Shown: positions 33,826 to 45,570, numbered from the stretch's first letter. The stretch: DNA of 64,000 nt from Oncomelania hupensis (GCA_036898135.1 CM072516.1:22742739-22806738), one strand, 5' to 3'. The notes: generated by a model from the letters alone, not told the origin. Numbers and translations are program-made.

Positions 33826-33995
33826 GGCAGAGATAGCTCAGTGGTCAGAGCGCACGACTTGTGTGAGTGCGTCTTGGGCGACGTGGGTTCGAATCCTGAC
33901 TTCAGCGAACTATTTTGTGATTGCTGGATATTACGGGCCAGCGCCTTGAGAAGCTGTCTGAGCTTGTAAGTGCGCTTTCTATATAAGAGAAATCT
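33826..33995 (+). mobile_element. tRNA-derived SINE, family E
   Basis: tRNA-like head with A box TAGCTCAGTGGTCAGAG and B box GGTTCGAATCC, followed by a ~90-bp tail region with GCGCCTTGAG and GTGCGCTTTCTATATAAG. That 3' end resembles tails reported for broadly distributed metazoan SINEs with a conserved 3' domain; this likeness is from memory only. Single copy here. Confidence 0.75.
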
Positions 33996-34082
33996 CTTTT
34001 CTTTTTCTTTTACACGAATTACGTCAAAGTACACTATTTGTTATATTGCTGTTTCCGAAGTTAAGATGACTGTCTGGAGGCT

Positions 34083-34459
34083 CTCTGAAGTGATCTACAC
34101 CTAGACCACCACACTGCGTAACTGAGACTCTCTAAAGTGATCTACACCTAGACCACCACACTGCGTAACTGAGACTCTCTAAAGTGATCTACACCTAGAC
34201 CACCACACTGCGTAACTGAGACTCTCTAAAGTGATCTACACCTAGACCACCACACTGCGTAACTGAGACTCTCTAAAGTGATCTACACCTAGACCACCAC
34301 ACTGCGTAACTGAGACTCTCTAAAGTGATCTACACCTAGACCACCACACTGCGTAACTGAGACTCTCTAAAGTGATCTACACCTAGACCACCACACTGCG
34401 TAACTGAGACTCTCTAAAGTGATCTACACCTAGACCACCACACTGCGTAACTGAGACTG
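34083..34459. repeat. Minisatellite, 47-bp unit x8
   Basis: Eight head-to-tail units starting at 34091 and then every 47 bp (34138, 34185, ... 34420), each with GTGATCTACACCTAGACC and CACACTGCGTAACTGAGA. Units 2-8 look identical; the first differs at a few bases. Confidence 0.97.
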
Positions 34460-34841
34460 GACGAGACTTGCATTCGACTCTCCCCAAGGGGAGATTTCAC
34501 GGTGCAACTACGTTACCGCACCCGGCTTTAATAGATTTGCTTTACGACCAGTAGCACAGATGGGGAAGAGGGGAACATAAGCCTAGCTCGGCCAGTCTCA
34601 GCTAAGCTGTGTGCTTGACCACTTCATGTCCCAGCTTCTCAATTATTCGCCGAAGGTTTGCGTGGGAACATCTCTATATGCAATCCTTTTTAGGCCTCAT
34701 CGCACTTTTGTGGCACCGTACTTTTTGTGCGTCACCCACTGAATGCGGGGTTATGATGTAAGCATGTTTAAAAACTCACCTTTTGTGTATAGTCTAGTGT
34801 TTCCACCTGTTGCTTTCTTCGATTTATTTATATCCACCCAT

Positions 34842-35080
34842 GACAGAAGGGAGAATGACAGAAGGGAGAATGGACAAAAAGTCGAAAGACAGATGGTTGA
34901 CTGGACAAAATGGAGAATGGACGAAATGGAGAAAGACAAAACGGAGAAAGGCAGAAAGGAGACTGGACAAATTGGAGAACGGACAAAGGGGAGAATTGTC
35001 CATTCTCCCATTTGTCTATTCCCCAATTTGTCTTCTCCATTTTGCATTTCTCCCTTTTGTCGATTCTCCCTTCTGTCGGC
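34842..35080. repeat. Fold-back minisatellite, ~16-bp unit
   Basis: 34842-34996 is a degenerate array of GACAAAAKGGAGAATG-like units, and 34997-35080 is the same array in reverse complement (CATTCTCCCATTTGTC). The whole block can fold into a long imperfect hairpin. Long open frames across it reflect the repeat and are not genes. Confidence 0.85.
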
Positions 35081-35470
35081 CACCCCCACCCGTGGATGGT
35101 TTGGAGCACGGAATTTTGGAGAGAATATTTGGTGTACTTCAAATGCACACAACGCCCAAACGTAAACAAATGCGTAAAACAAGTTCCTTGTATTTGTCAG
35201 TGAGGAACCTCTTTTTTGTCAGGGCCGGCAATGTGAAGGGTATGACTCGTCTCCTCTCCTTAGCTGCTTTACTTTCCTCGAATATGTACTGTTCTGTACA
35301 GAGAGGCAGATATCCCCCCAAAGTTAGTGTATTGGACTGCTTGTTCCGCACTGATTCGTTTCATTTCTGTATTTACTTCGACAAGGTTTAGAACAATAAT
35401 TACATTTATATCATGGATATTAGCGGTATGCCTAATATAAAAACAACAACAACAACAGCAAACACATTAA

Positions 35471-35479
35471 TCGTCATCG

Positions 35480-35546
<67 letters not shown>
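35471..35546. repeat. (CAT)n microsatellite
   Basis: About 25 units. Confidence 0.97.
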
Positions 35547-35548
<2 letters not shown>

Positions 35549-35919
35549 ACAATAACAACAACATTGTCATTATCATTATCATCGTGAAGAGCGGCAGTGA
35601 ACATCTCTCCCCACAAGAAAACGCCAAAAATTAATCTTTTCAAACGTTCGCACATTCCTCACATCTATTGACCGCCTCGTTAGAAAATAGCCCAATTATG
35701 TAAGATCACCCCTGATTGGTAACCGGGATACCAATTAAACCAATCCCCGTTCGTTTCCCTCTCCCTAGTAGTTACACCTCACCCCTCCGGAGTCCGCACC
35801 ACAAGTTTATTAATAGCTGTCAGAGTGAAACTGACCACATACTTGTCTCTTTGAAACCGAATAGACGAGTTCAGTACTATTTTAATTATCTGTTCACGTG
35901 CAAACGCGCAGTCTCGAAC

Positions 35920-36070
<151 letters not shown>

Positions 36071-36582
36071 TGTATTTATTTTACTTTCTTTTTTTTACTT
36101 GCACGTGACCTTCTTTTCTTTTTTTTCTTTGTTTTCTTGTCTTCTTTTGTAATTTTAAAATTCCCCCCTTCTCCAAACTGATTTTTTTTCCTCGCTGTTT
36201 TACATTGCTTCAGGCTTTTATTTACCTTTTTAATCGACAGCTACTATATTGTGTAAAGAGTATTGTTGGGTGCATGTATCTGTTTTTTTGTTAGTTAGTT
36301 CATTAATTTTCTTCTTTATTACTCTTTTTTTTTTCTTTTCGATGTTATTGTATTTCTTGTCTCTTATAATATTGTTGTATGTTTGTTTTCTTTTTATTGT
36401 TGAGAAGATTGTTTAATAATTTATGCTTCTGTTTCTATTACTTTGTACTTGTTCCTGTTCGCCAAACATTTCATTGTTATCATTGGTCAAAGGGTAGCAC
36501 TCATTTAAGCTTTGCTTTTGTGTGCCCTTTATGTTTTCCATGGTTTGTTCGCTTGTTTCGTGAATAATAAAATTCTGCTTAA

Positions 36583-36622
36583 ACCAAGATCGTGTGCTCT
36601 AACCACCACGCTATGGCGCCCC
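36583..36622 (-). mobile_element. tRNA-like SINE head fragment
   Basis: The minus strand reads GGCGCCATAGCGTGGTGG followed by TTAGAGCACACGATC, a tRNA-like A-box/D-arm region. No B box follows, so only the head of a SINE or a tRNA remnant is left. Confidence 0.45.
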
Positions 36623-36963
36623 ATCAGAAGCCAAATGGGGAGCAATAAAAGTGATGTGGCACAAGGCTTGTGCATCGATTCAGTCTGGCTCCATTATCAA
36701 GTGAACGCCAACTCAATCACCATTTTTGCCCTCTTGCATGCATGCAAACTGCATCATCATCATAGTCATCGTGGTCATCATCATCATCACCATCATCAAC
36801 ATCTATCATCAATTCATCTTCATCATTATGATACCACCACCACTAAGCTTACTACTACCTCCACAACCATCGTGACCTTAGTTGTAGACACTGTCGGTCT
36901 TTTCTTCCATTAATTCCTTCTTCTTCTCCTCCTACTCGTTCTTTTCCTCCTCCTCCTCCTCAT

Positions 36964-37010
36964 TCTTCTTCTTCTTCTTCTTCTTCTTCTTCTTCTTCTT
37001 CTTCTTCTTC

Positions 37011-37065
<55 letters not shown>

Positions 37066-37086
37066 GAAGAAGAAGAAGAAGAAGAA
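36964..37086. repeat. (CTT)n(ATA)n(AAG)n compound microsatellite
   Basis: CTT 36964-37010, ATA/AAT 37011-37063, AAG 37064-37086. The CTT and AAG arms are complementary. Confidence 0.97.
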
Positions 37087-37089
37087 CAA

Positions 37090-38180
37090 TAATAACAATA
37101 ATAACAATAATCACCAACGCAATAACGCCTTGGTCGGGTTTACTTCGACGTCACATTGCTCGTCTGACAAAAGTTAACAGACCAAGTGATCGTCGTGAAT
37201 GGTTGGTTCAGTCAGGTGGCAAACAACAGCATGTTAACCATTATCTCCTTCGGAGTTCCCCCTGATGCTTTAGTTGCCTGCTACAACGTTAACTTTGAAA
37301 GTTATAAGTATAAAGTTAATTAAAGTTAGTTATACGTTAAAGTTATAACTTTAATGTGACTTAACTTTAATGTGAGTCTGAGACAATTGTTTCCAAACTT
37401 TCAAGCAGCATAGAATGATCACGGAAGATTGTGTTAGTGGCCCGCACTATTAAGTACGGTCCTTTCTGATAAACTTACCAGTTTGCAGCTTCTTTCCTGT
37501 CTGTCATCGAAGAGCTCTGCAGGAAAATCACCGTATGTTGCCATACAGCTGTGACGCCTTGAGGGTACAGTTAGTTGAAGTATAGACGCTGTGTTGGATG
37601 ACCTACCAAGCGTAAAGGCGAGGCGATCAGTGGAATAATACCATAGATGGTGTCTTACTGTGAGTGCCTGTACACTCTCGTGGACTACTACTGTCACATT
37701 TTGCAAAGGATCTAAGTCATGAAGTAAATGTATCAGATACGATCTTTTAGAATGCTCATAGACGATTTCTACAATTTTCGCAAATATCATTTTCAAACAC
37801 ACACATACACATACACGCACAAACACACACATTCTCTCTCTCTCACACGCACATGCACAAGGCACGATTTTTAATACTAAGAAGTAGTCATACATTTCTT
37901 AGCGTGAATGAGACTTTTTTTTCCATTCTGATTAAAGACTCAGAATCACTTTAAAACTTTATTTTTACTTCACTTTAATCTTTGAAGAACTGGAAGAAAA
38001 GTTTGAAGTGTTAAGATTCAAGTGCACTCGATATGGGAAAGGGCAGTGCTCGATTTTCTCTGTTTTTCTTCAATGGACAATTTTTCAGAACAGAAGTTTG
38101 CGGTTGCCATGCTTTTACATGCGAATGCCTGTTCTTTCTTTATAGCTGAAGTCTAAACGCAGGCGCATTACACGATTTGG
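37090..38180. other. No gene seen; AAAGTTA-rich patch
   Basis: 37290-37375 has several AAAGTTA/TAACTTT pieces, including a perfect 18-bp palindrome TTAAAGTTATAACTTTAA (37337-37354). The 153-codon minus frame at 37434-37895 starts in CA repeat DNA; no domain recognised. Confidence 0.5.
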
Positions 38181-38184
38181 GTGA

Positions 38185-38932
38185 CTGTACAGCTTGTACA
38201 GAGGCTTGACACCACCTCCAAAATGGAAATAATTGCAGAGAAGACCAAAATGATGATCAACAACCCCAAAGACATCAACATGGACATCAAAATCCAAGGC
38301 CAATCCCTCAACACAGTGCATAGCTTCAAATATTTAGGAGCCATTGTATCAGACAATGGTTCCCAACAGGAAGTCCTCTTCAGTATCGCACAAAGAACTG
38401 CTGCCCTGACAAAGTTGAAGCCCATTTGAAAAGACATGACCATCAGTCTACAGTCCAAGGTGAGGCTGCTGCGCTCCCGGTTAATCTCCATTTTCCTATG
38501 CGGTTACGAAACATGGACCTTCACAGCAGATCTACAACGAAGAATACAAAACATGGAGATGGGGTGCTACAGAAGAATTTTGGCATTTCCTATACTCAGC
38601 ACATCACCAACGACGAAGTCCGACAGACTATCACACAAGCCATTGGACAACATGATGACCTGCTCACAGTGGTGAAAAAACGGAAACTCCGATGGCATTG
38701 CCACGTCACCAGAGCATCAGGCCTTGCAAAAACCATCATGCAAGGCACAGTGTAAGGAGGCAGAGGGAGACCGAAAAAGAGATGGGAGGACAACATTCGA
38801 GAATGGACTGGTTTGACACTGAGCGAAGCCATGAGGGTTACTGAGAACAGAGAAAGATGGAATACGCTGGTTAACGATCATCTGTGTTGCCCCAACGACC
38901 TTTGAGTTACGGGATAGGATAGGATAGGATAG
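38185..38932 (+). mobile_element. RTE-like LINE, 3' 0.75 kb
   Basis: Starts near VQRLDTTSKMEI and runs through SFKYLGAIVSDNGSQQEVL, the C-terminal MGCYRRI block and KKRKLRWHCHVTRASGLAK to a (GGATA)n tail. Frameshifts split it near 38430 and 38580. Confidence 0.88.
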
Positions 38933-38939
38933 CGCAGTG

Positions 38940-40500
38940 TTTTGCAGTGAATGCTCTATGGCGCAGAGGTAGATATCAGCAGGCTCTATATTGTTACTGT
39001 GGTCTAAATATATAAATCGTATTTTAACTGCAATTTGTTTGTATGCTTTGAAGACCTACTTCCACGCTAGCTTATATATTGATGAAGATGAAAATAGTGT
39101 ATTACAAGTTGAAGCATAATCATTACAGTTCTTAGGATCGTCAGGTTCATTCCATACCCTTTCGTTGCATAGAAAGTGATAACAGAGAGCTTGAAAAATA
39201 TGATTAGATGTCTATCATTCGGCATGACCTTTCCATGAAAATACAGAATCTAGTATTCAACCCAATACTATAACTTTTCTGCACTGCATCCCACTATCCT
39301 AGACAATATTGTGGACCCCAGACAAGTATCTGGATAATACCAGGGACCGTGCATTCATAGTCTTTGATAATACTGCAAATAAGCGCATCTAAATCATACT
39401 GAGAGGGCAAAGAGTCCATATGAACTTGCATAAAGGGACGAGCCATTCTCAGTTGTGTATAGAGGGGCCGGGTAGCTCAGTTGGTAAGAGCGTCTTGCTA
39501 GTAACCGAAAGGTCGCTGGTTCGAATCCCGGATTGGTCAACGTGTGATCATATTATTTTCCCCTTTACCAACAACTGGCCCGCTGGTGTCAGTATAAATC
39601 GGTCCAGTAGTCACCTATATGCGAAAGTGTCGTGTGACTATAATCTACAAACAAACAAACAAACAGTCGTGTATCATCTCTCTATTAAGACAGGGAACTT
39701 TTCGGTGTTATTTGGTTGAAGGACCTGCTGTCAGAAATCTAATGATCCTTGTTTGGTATCATAGAAGAACTTCGGTCGGGAAACGAATAGATCTGGCACA
39801 GACGGTCGGAGCAGGAAACATTATTACACATAATAGATAGTGTTATCTCACGTGGCGTGGGTCAGAAATTGTACTGATTGAAATTCGAAGAGAGATGCTC
39901 GTATTTGTTGTCGCAGGGAAAATAGTTCGCTGTTCATTTGACGAATTGTCTCCCATTTGCTTGAACCAAAAGAACTTATCTGTCTTGTTAAATCAAGAGT
40001 ATAGCTGCCAGATATGTAATGGGCCTTATTTGGCCAGGAATACGGGTTGTTCGTTAGTTGGATGAGACCTCTGTTCGTGTTGGTAGATTTATATGGATAC
40101 TGGACGGTCACTTTCAGCGACCCGAACATTGTGAAGGCATGGGAAACAGGCTTGCTCGTGTTCGCTAAACCTCAAACGATTGAACTAGATCTAAGCTGAC
40201 GTTTCATATTCTTCTGTCAGTCTTGTTTGGGTGATAGCACCAGGAAGCGACACAGAATTTACGTAACAATACTGGTAGCTTTAGGGACGAGATGTTCCGG
40301 CGTTAAGTCGGTGGATCAAGGGTTCAGGAATGGGTCGGATATGGCACCTTGTCACTAATCTAATAGACTTTATAGGGTTTTATATCCTTCAACAATCAAT
40401 CGTATTGCCCCTGAATAATAGGACTTCGCGAACCTCTAGTAATGTATCCCTCCCGTCTGGCGGAGAACACTGTTGTCAAAAACATCTTAATATAACTGAT
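38940..40500. other. No gene seen around the family A SINE
   Basis: AT-rich DNA; the only recognisable item is the SINE at 39461-39663. Confidence 0.55.
39461..39663 (+). mobile_element. tRNA-derived SINE, family A
   Basis: Full-length copy with the tRNA-like head (TAGCTCAGTTGG; GGTTCGAATCC), shared body and (AAAC)4 tail. It is flanked by near-identical CAGTYGTGTAT at 39450-39460 and 39664-39674, a target-site duplication of 11 bp with one mismatch. It is close to the H1-flanking copy in sequence. Confidence 0.9.
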
Positions 40501-40725
40501 AAAGCAAAGAGAGCCTTGTCTCATGAACTGACGAGATCTTATTATATGATAGCAGTGACGTCAGAACCAGAGGATTGGGAATTGGGTGCAGATGAGGCAG
40601 CCTACCCCTTTTATCCCCCACTGTATACGTAGGATGGGGAGTCAAATATATCTGTTTGCCATCCCCAGTCCTCACCCCCCCCCCCATTCACCCTTTCTAC
40701 CACCCACCACCCCTTTTCGGACGAT

Positions 40726-40728
<3 letters not shown>

Positions 40729-40807
<79 letters not shown>
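40729..40807. repeat. (GA)n in duplicated block copy 1
   Basis: About 39 units; the equivalent in copy 2 is 41791-41855. Confidence 0.97.
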
Positions 40808-40810
<3 letters not shown>

Positions 40811-41337
40811 ATTTGATAGCTTCGGTAAAGTACATTTGGCATACGTTTTACGGCTAATGCATTGGGTTATGAGATTTGTAACTGGCCGGAATTTTGACGG
40901 GTGGCCACACCTTATGAGCTTAGTGGCCACATTTGACTTACGTTTTACGGCATATGCTTATTGCTAACCATGGTCTGAGCGACCTTTGGCCTTGACCCCT
41001 CGACCTCAACCTTTGCATACGGTTTTCGCGGTGGCTTAGGGGTATGGTTCTGTCTGTCGTGCTTGCAGTATGTTGGCTCGTTTGCGAACTCTGTGTGTGT
41101 GTGTGTGTGTGCGTGCGTGCGTGTGTGCGCGAAAGCTTTTGGGTTCTGGCCTATTATAGATGTGCGTTTTAAGGAAAAGCTCGTTTAATTTCTGAAACAT
41201 TGTATAGGAACATAGTCACTTGAACTGTATTTCTGTAGCCCACTGCCTGTCTTCGCATGCTACACACGTGTGTGTGTGTGTGTAGGTGTGTGTGTGTCTG
41301 CGTGTGGGTGTGTGCGCGTGCGTGTTATCTCGATGTT

Positions 41338-41372
41338 TTATCTTGGCAATAAAATTATTTGACTTGACTTGA
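41338..41372 (+). mobile_element. LINE-type 3' end with (TTGAC)n tail
   Basis: GGCAATAAAATTATTTGACT, then TGACTTGAC: an AATAAA-containing end plus a pentamer tail of three units, typical of LINE or SINE 3' ends. Confidence 0.4.
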
Positions 41373-41490
41373 CTATGCATCGGGTCGGAAGTTGTGCCAT
41401 GTCTATCACGGCATCGCCAAATGTAAATTATCGCCCATAGGTCTGCGCATGCGTGAACTTCCGGAGGTCATTTTTTGGAAACTGAAGGCA

Positions 41491-41491
<1 letters not shown>

Positions 41492-41578
<87 letters not shown>
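41492..41578. repeat. (TA)n microsatellite
   Basis: About 43 units between the two duplicated blocks. Confidence 0.98.
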
Positions 41579-41585
<7 letters not shown>

Positions 41586-41787
41586 AAGAAAAGGGAGCCT
41601 TGTCTTATGAACTGATGGGAACGTCGGAACCGGGGGAATAGGGGGTGGGGTTGGGGAGAGAGGTGGCATATGAGGCAGTCCCCTCACCCCCCCCCCCTCC
41701 ATTGAACGTAGGGTGGGGAGGCAAACGTATCTTTTAGCCCCCCCCCTCCCCTTCCTGTCTCCCACAACCCAATTTTCGGCAGCTGAC

Positions 41788-41790
<3 letters not shown>

Positions 41791-41855
<65 letters not shown>
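41791..41855. repeat. (GA)n in duplicated block copy 2
   Basis: About 32 units with one AAAG interruption. Confidence 0.97.
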
Positions 41856-42182
41856 TTATTTGGTAGCTTCGATAAAGTACATTTGGAATACGTTCTACGG
41901 ATTATGCGTTGGGCTATAAGATTTGTAACGGGCCGGTATTTTGACGGGTGGCCACACCTTATGAGTTTAGTGCCCAAATTTGACTTGCCTTTTACGATTT
42001 TGCATTGGGCCGTAGGTTGTGCCGTGTCTATCAAGGCCCGGCGTAGCATCGCCAAATGTACAACCATCGCCGATGGTTCTGCGCATGCGTGAACTTCCGG
42101 AGGTCATTTTTCGGAAACCGAAGTCAAAATTGCCATCGTAGTCGGTAATTCGCCCTCATGGTGTAACAGGCTCAAAACTTTC

Positions 42183-42258
<76 letters not shown>
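42183..42258. repeat. (TTA)n microsatellite
   Basis: About 25 units. From 42260 to 42725 there is AT-rich DNA with an internal repeat: TAATTCATTTGGGAA and GCGCACYGAATGT occur twice (~42355 and ~42508). Confidence 0.95.
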
Positions 42259-42729
42259 GGAAAATGGTCATTGCAGTTAAAAAGACTTGTTCAACCCTCT
42301 CAACATTATTTAACTGTATTCACAATTGTTGGGGCACCCGTTTGTAAACGAATGTAATTCATTTGGGAACATGTTAGAATAACGGCGCACTGAATGTTAA
42401 CAAGCGGTAGGCATAATGGCTCTGTGCATCAAAAATCGGAAATTATTGGCTAGGTTTCATTTCTTATGCTTATAAAAATGCGAACGTCTTCATGGCCAAC
42501 TTACGTAATTCATTTGGGAATATTTCAAAATAATGGCGCACCGAATGTAAACAAGCAGTAAGTACTGGTTCTGTGCACCAAAAAACAGAAATTGGCTAAG
42601 TTTCGTTTCTTATGCTTGTCAAAATGCTTGGGGGGCCGTCTTAAAAGCCTACTTTGCACTGGGTATAAGTGCATTCTTGTTTATTCTACTCGGAACATTG
42701 TACTATAACTGGGCATTCCACTATGCCTT

Positions 42730-43203
42730 CCTATCCTATCCCGTAACTCAGAGGTCGTAAGGGCACCACAGATGATCGTTTAACCAGCATACTCCATCTT
42801 TCCCTGTTCTTAGCAACCCTGATGGTTTCGCTCAGAGTCAAACCAGTCTATTCTTGGATGTTGTCCTCCCACCTCTTTTTCGGTCTCCCTCTTCTTCTAC
42901 CTCCTTGCGCTGTGCCTTGCAGGATGGTCTTTGCAAGACCTGAAGATCTGTTGACGTGGTCATACCATCGGAGTTTCCGTTTTTTCACCACTGTTAGCAG
43001 GTCATCGTGTTGTCCAATGGCTTGTGTGATGGTCTGTCGGACTTCGTCGTTGGTGATGTGCCGGGTATAGTAAATGCCAAGAAGTCTTCGATAGCACCTC
43101 ATCTCCATGCTTTGTATTCTTCGTTGTAGATCTGCTGTGAGGGTCCATGTTTCGCAAGCGTATAGGAAGATGGAGATGACAAGGGAGCGCAGCAATCTTA
43201 CCT
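42730..43203 (-). mobile_element. RTE-like LINE, 3' 0.47 kb
   Basis: A continuous 115-codon frame covers LRSLVISIFLYACETWTL to KKRWEDNIQE. The tail is two TATCC units on the plus strand at 42730. It is truncated at 43203, where unrelated sequence with a promoter-like module begins. Confidence 0.88.
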
Positions 43204-43260
43204 CTGTAATTCATCGTCCTTCGTCGTCCCTTCGTTTTTTCCAGTCATGCGCAGAACTTG

Positions 43261-43345
43261 ACGAAAATGACCTTGACCTCCGGAAGTTTACGCATGCGCA
43301 GAACCATCGGCGATGATGTACATTAAATTTGGCGATGCCAAACCG
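43261..43345 (-). promoter_or_regulatory. NRF1/ETS-like motif module (third copy, inverted)
   Basis: TGCGCATGCG next to ACTTCCGGAGGTCA occurs here on the minus strand and on the plus strand at 41443-41474 and 42079-42110. The pair resembles NRF1 and ETS binding sites of promoters. No transcript start is shown. Confidence 0.4.
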
Positions 43346-43520
43346 GTTCGAATTTATAAACGTGTGTAGCTGTGTAATTTCATTACAACAAGGCACTTTT
43401 TCATGACAATGTTCTCTTTCACGATTTGACTATAATATGAAACAACTTTACTAAGATCGACACGCAACAAGTGAATTCCACTTGTCATGAAGGGAATCAG
43501 TAAATATTTGTAGTTGTGTA

Positions 43521-43713
43521 ACTGTAGATTATAGTCACACGACACCGAAGCGTATAGGCGACTACTGGTCACATTATTCTGACACCAGCGAACCAGTTGA
43601 TGGTAAGGGGAAAATAATATGGTCACACATTGGCCAATCCGGGATTCGAACCAGGTACCTTTCGGTTACTAGTAAGACGCTCTACCAACTGAGCTACCCG
43701 GCCCCTCCGATTA
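43521..43713 (-). mobile_element. tRNA-derived SINE, family A
   Basis: Third copy, minus strand, with the same head and body but more diverged and with a shortened tail. Perfect 10-bp TAGTTGTGTA target-site duplication at 43511-43520 and 43714-43723. Confidence 0.9.
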
Positions 43714-44092
43714 TAGTTGTGTATACATCACGTGCTTATATAATAAGTACACAAGCGACGGCTGTTGACATAGCCACGTGGCGTTTGTATAAGCGATGGG
43801 TCGGTACTAATTTCCAAGTTCAGGAGTATCTTGGTGATGAGACACGGCTATATAAAAACTGATAGTAAAATAAAGTTAAGAGGAACAAACAGCCTTGTTT
43901 GTAATATGATCTTCCATTTGTGAAACGCTGACGTTGGTTGTATGAAATTGTATCCGTACAAGAGACTGATTGTTATGTGTAATAGGTCTAATGTAACATA
44001 TTTATATAATAATACAAACGGAGACATGCATTTCGTATGACAAGGTAAAGTATGCCTAGTTGAATGATTTTTTAAAATTTATGTACTATATT

Positions 44093-44137
44093 ATACTTCA
44101 TTTAACGTCTATTCACATCTTTAATATTATACAAGGT
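44093..44137 (-). mobile_element. Short LINE-type 3' end
   Basis: The minus strand reads ATTAAAGATGTGAATAGACG followed by TTAAATGAAG, the terminal motif of the second LINE family. Only the last ~45 bp are present. Confidence 0.5.
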
Positions 44138-44508
44138 AAACTAGGTTTACGCAGGGGTTATTCTATAATTTCAAATCTTGTAATGGTGATCGTACACGAG
44201 ACGTTTGAGATGTTAAGTCTGAGATCACTGGGATGGCAAAAGTTCAGTTAGTAGCTTGCTTGCGGCTGCCCGCATACGACGCGAGTTCGCTTCTGGAGGC
44301 TGGTTTGAGGTTTTTCTCTCTCACGGGGTTCTTATAAAAAATATCATCCCAAATCCAAACTGAATTTCTGTTCTGATTTTCTATATTTGGTGTTCCAGGA
44401 CCTTTTTGAAAGAAACCAGTCATGTTGCATAATAATGACAAAATGCAGGTGACAGATTCACATATAAATACAAATATTTCGCATAGGCTTATGGTGATCT
44501 TGACGCTG

Positions 44509-44919
44509 ATTGATTGATTGATTTATTGTTGCTTTAGGTCCAGCGGACTCTTCCGAGCCAAATCAGGACCGGACAACCCCCGATCCGCATAAAAGATCTG
44601 CTGAAACAACCCCAGTGGGAAAATTGAATGCCCTCCACCGGCCAGTCACTTTACAATAAAGACATCCCACGCGGGGGACGGCTGAGGGTTTACCTCAACT
44701 ACGCGAAACCCCCGGTTACAAAAACAAAATAGAATACAACCATCATTACAAATCATCAACAAAAACGTATACATATAAAATGCCTATAGTGCTAAATAAT
44801 ACAATCATAGGAAGCCCTAGTGACCACCCGGCAGAAAGCGTCCAACACTCCCAAGCTGATCCAACAGACCTCATACACAAACAAGGAGTCTTGTCCAGGA
44901 AGAGTTTTCAAGAAAAAAA
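44509..44919 (-). mobile_element. 702-bp retroposon, 5'-truncated (411 bp)
   Basis: It retains the 3' 411 bases of the family, including GTCCGCTGGAC and the (TCAA)n tail, and is cut on the 5' side. Perfect 16-bp GGTGATCTTGACGCTG duplication at 44493-44508 and 44920-44935. 5' truncation with a long duplication indicates target-primed reverse transcription. Confidence 0.9.
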
Positions 44920-44989
44920 GGTGATCTTGACGCTGGACAGGGCCATAGGACGCAACAAGTTGACATCTTTGGCCATTCTGAAAGTGATA

Positions 44990-45570
44990 TAATAATAACA
45001 TTAATAACATTAAAAATATATCTATACCGAATTGTTCAAGACCACTTTCTAAATTAATATATAAATTAAGAATGAACGCATGGAACACTAAATACTCAGC
45101 TGATGTTAAATGTATATGTAAGACAAGTCTATCAGTACATCACCTTCTCTTTGAATGCTCAGTTTTAACAGACATATTCAAAGTAAATGGACATAGCATA
45201 ACTGAATATGGACATTCTGTAGACTTGGTTCTATATCATCCAAATGTTACAGACGTTGCGAAAGTTATTGCTAAATCTCCTGTTGGTAGACTCTTATAGC
45301 CTGTTTGTTTTGAAATTATGTTTTGAAATAGTTAAAATGATTTAAAAGTTACATTTTCAATGTCTAATATTACCTAAATGTGTCATCCAAATGTTACAGA
45401 CGTTGTGAAAGTTATTGCTAAATCCCCTTTTGGTAGACTCTTATATACTGCTTGTTTTGAAATGATGTTTTGAAATAGTTAAATTGTTTTAAAAGTTACA
45501 TTTTCAGTGTCTACTATCACGTAAATGTGTGAACAGACATTAAATTAAAGATTGATTGATTGATAGTGAT
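44990..45570 (+). mobile_element. Second LINE family, 3' end with tandem duplication
   Basis: Encodes KLRMNAWNTKYSADVKC then CKTSLSVHHLLFEC (CxC...HH...C), ending in GRLL. The last ~148 bp are duplicated (45237-45384 and 45385-45528). The 3' end is GTGAACAGACATTAAATTAA with a (GATT)n tail at 45545-45565. Confidence 0.7.

Larger units (their letters stand above)
40505..42120. repeat. Duplicated block, two tandem copies
   Basis: 40505-40945 and 41592-41985 align: GAGCCTTGTCTYATGAACTG, C-rich tract, (GA)n, then GATAGCTTCGGTAAAGTACA and GACGGGTGGCCACACCTTAT. A second shared module (GCATCGCCAAATGTA to CTTCCGGAGGTCATTTT) is at 41388-41475 and 42015-42120, and inverted at 43250-43345. Confidence 0.85.

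Noticed and set aside
34083..34459. CRISPR array
   Set aside because: The 47-bp units are contiguous with no spacers, in a eukaryotic context.
34743..35391. Several 97-193 codon frames on both strands
   Set aside because: They span the fold-back minisatellite, which lacks stops in several frames because of its repeat unit.
37434..37895. 153-codon minus frame
   Set aside because: Begins in CA repeat DNA, no recognisable domain, no splice or promoter evidence; kept only as a note.
39461..39540. Genuine tRNA gene
   Set aside because: A and B boxes are good but acceptor pairing is poor and the unit continues into a repeated body with (AAAC)n tail and target-site duplications, so it is a SINE.
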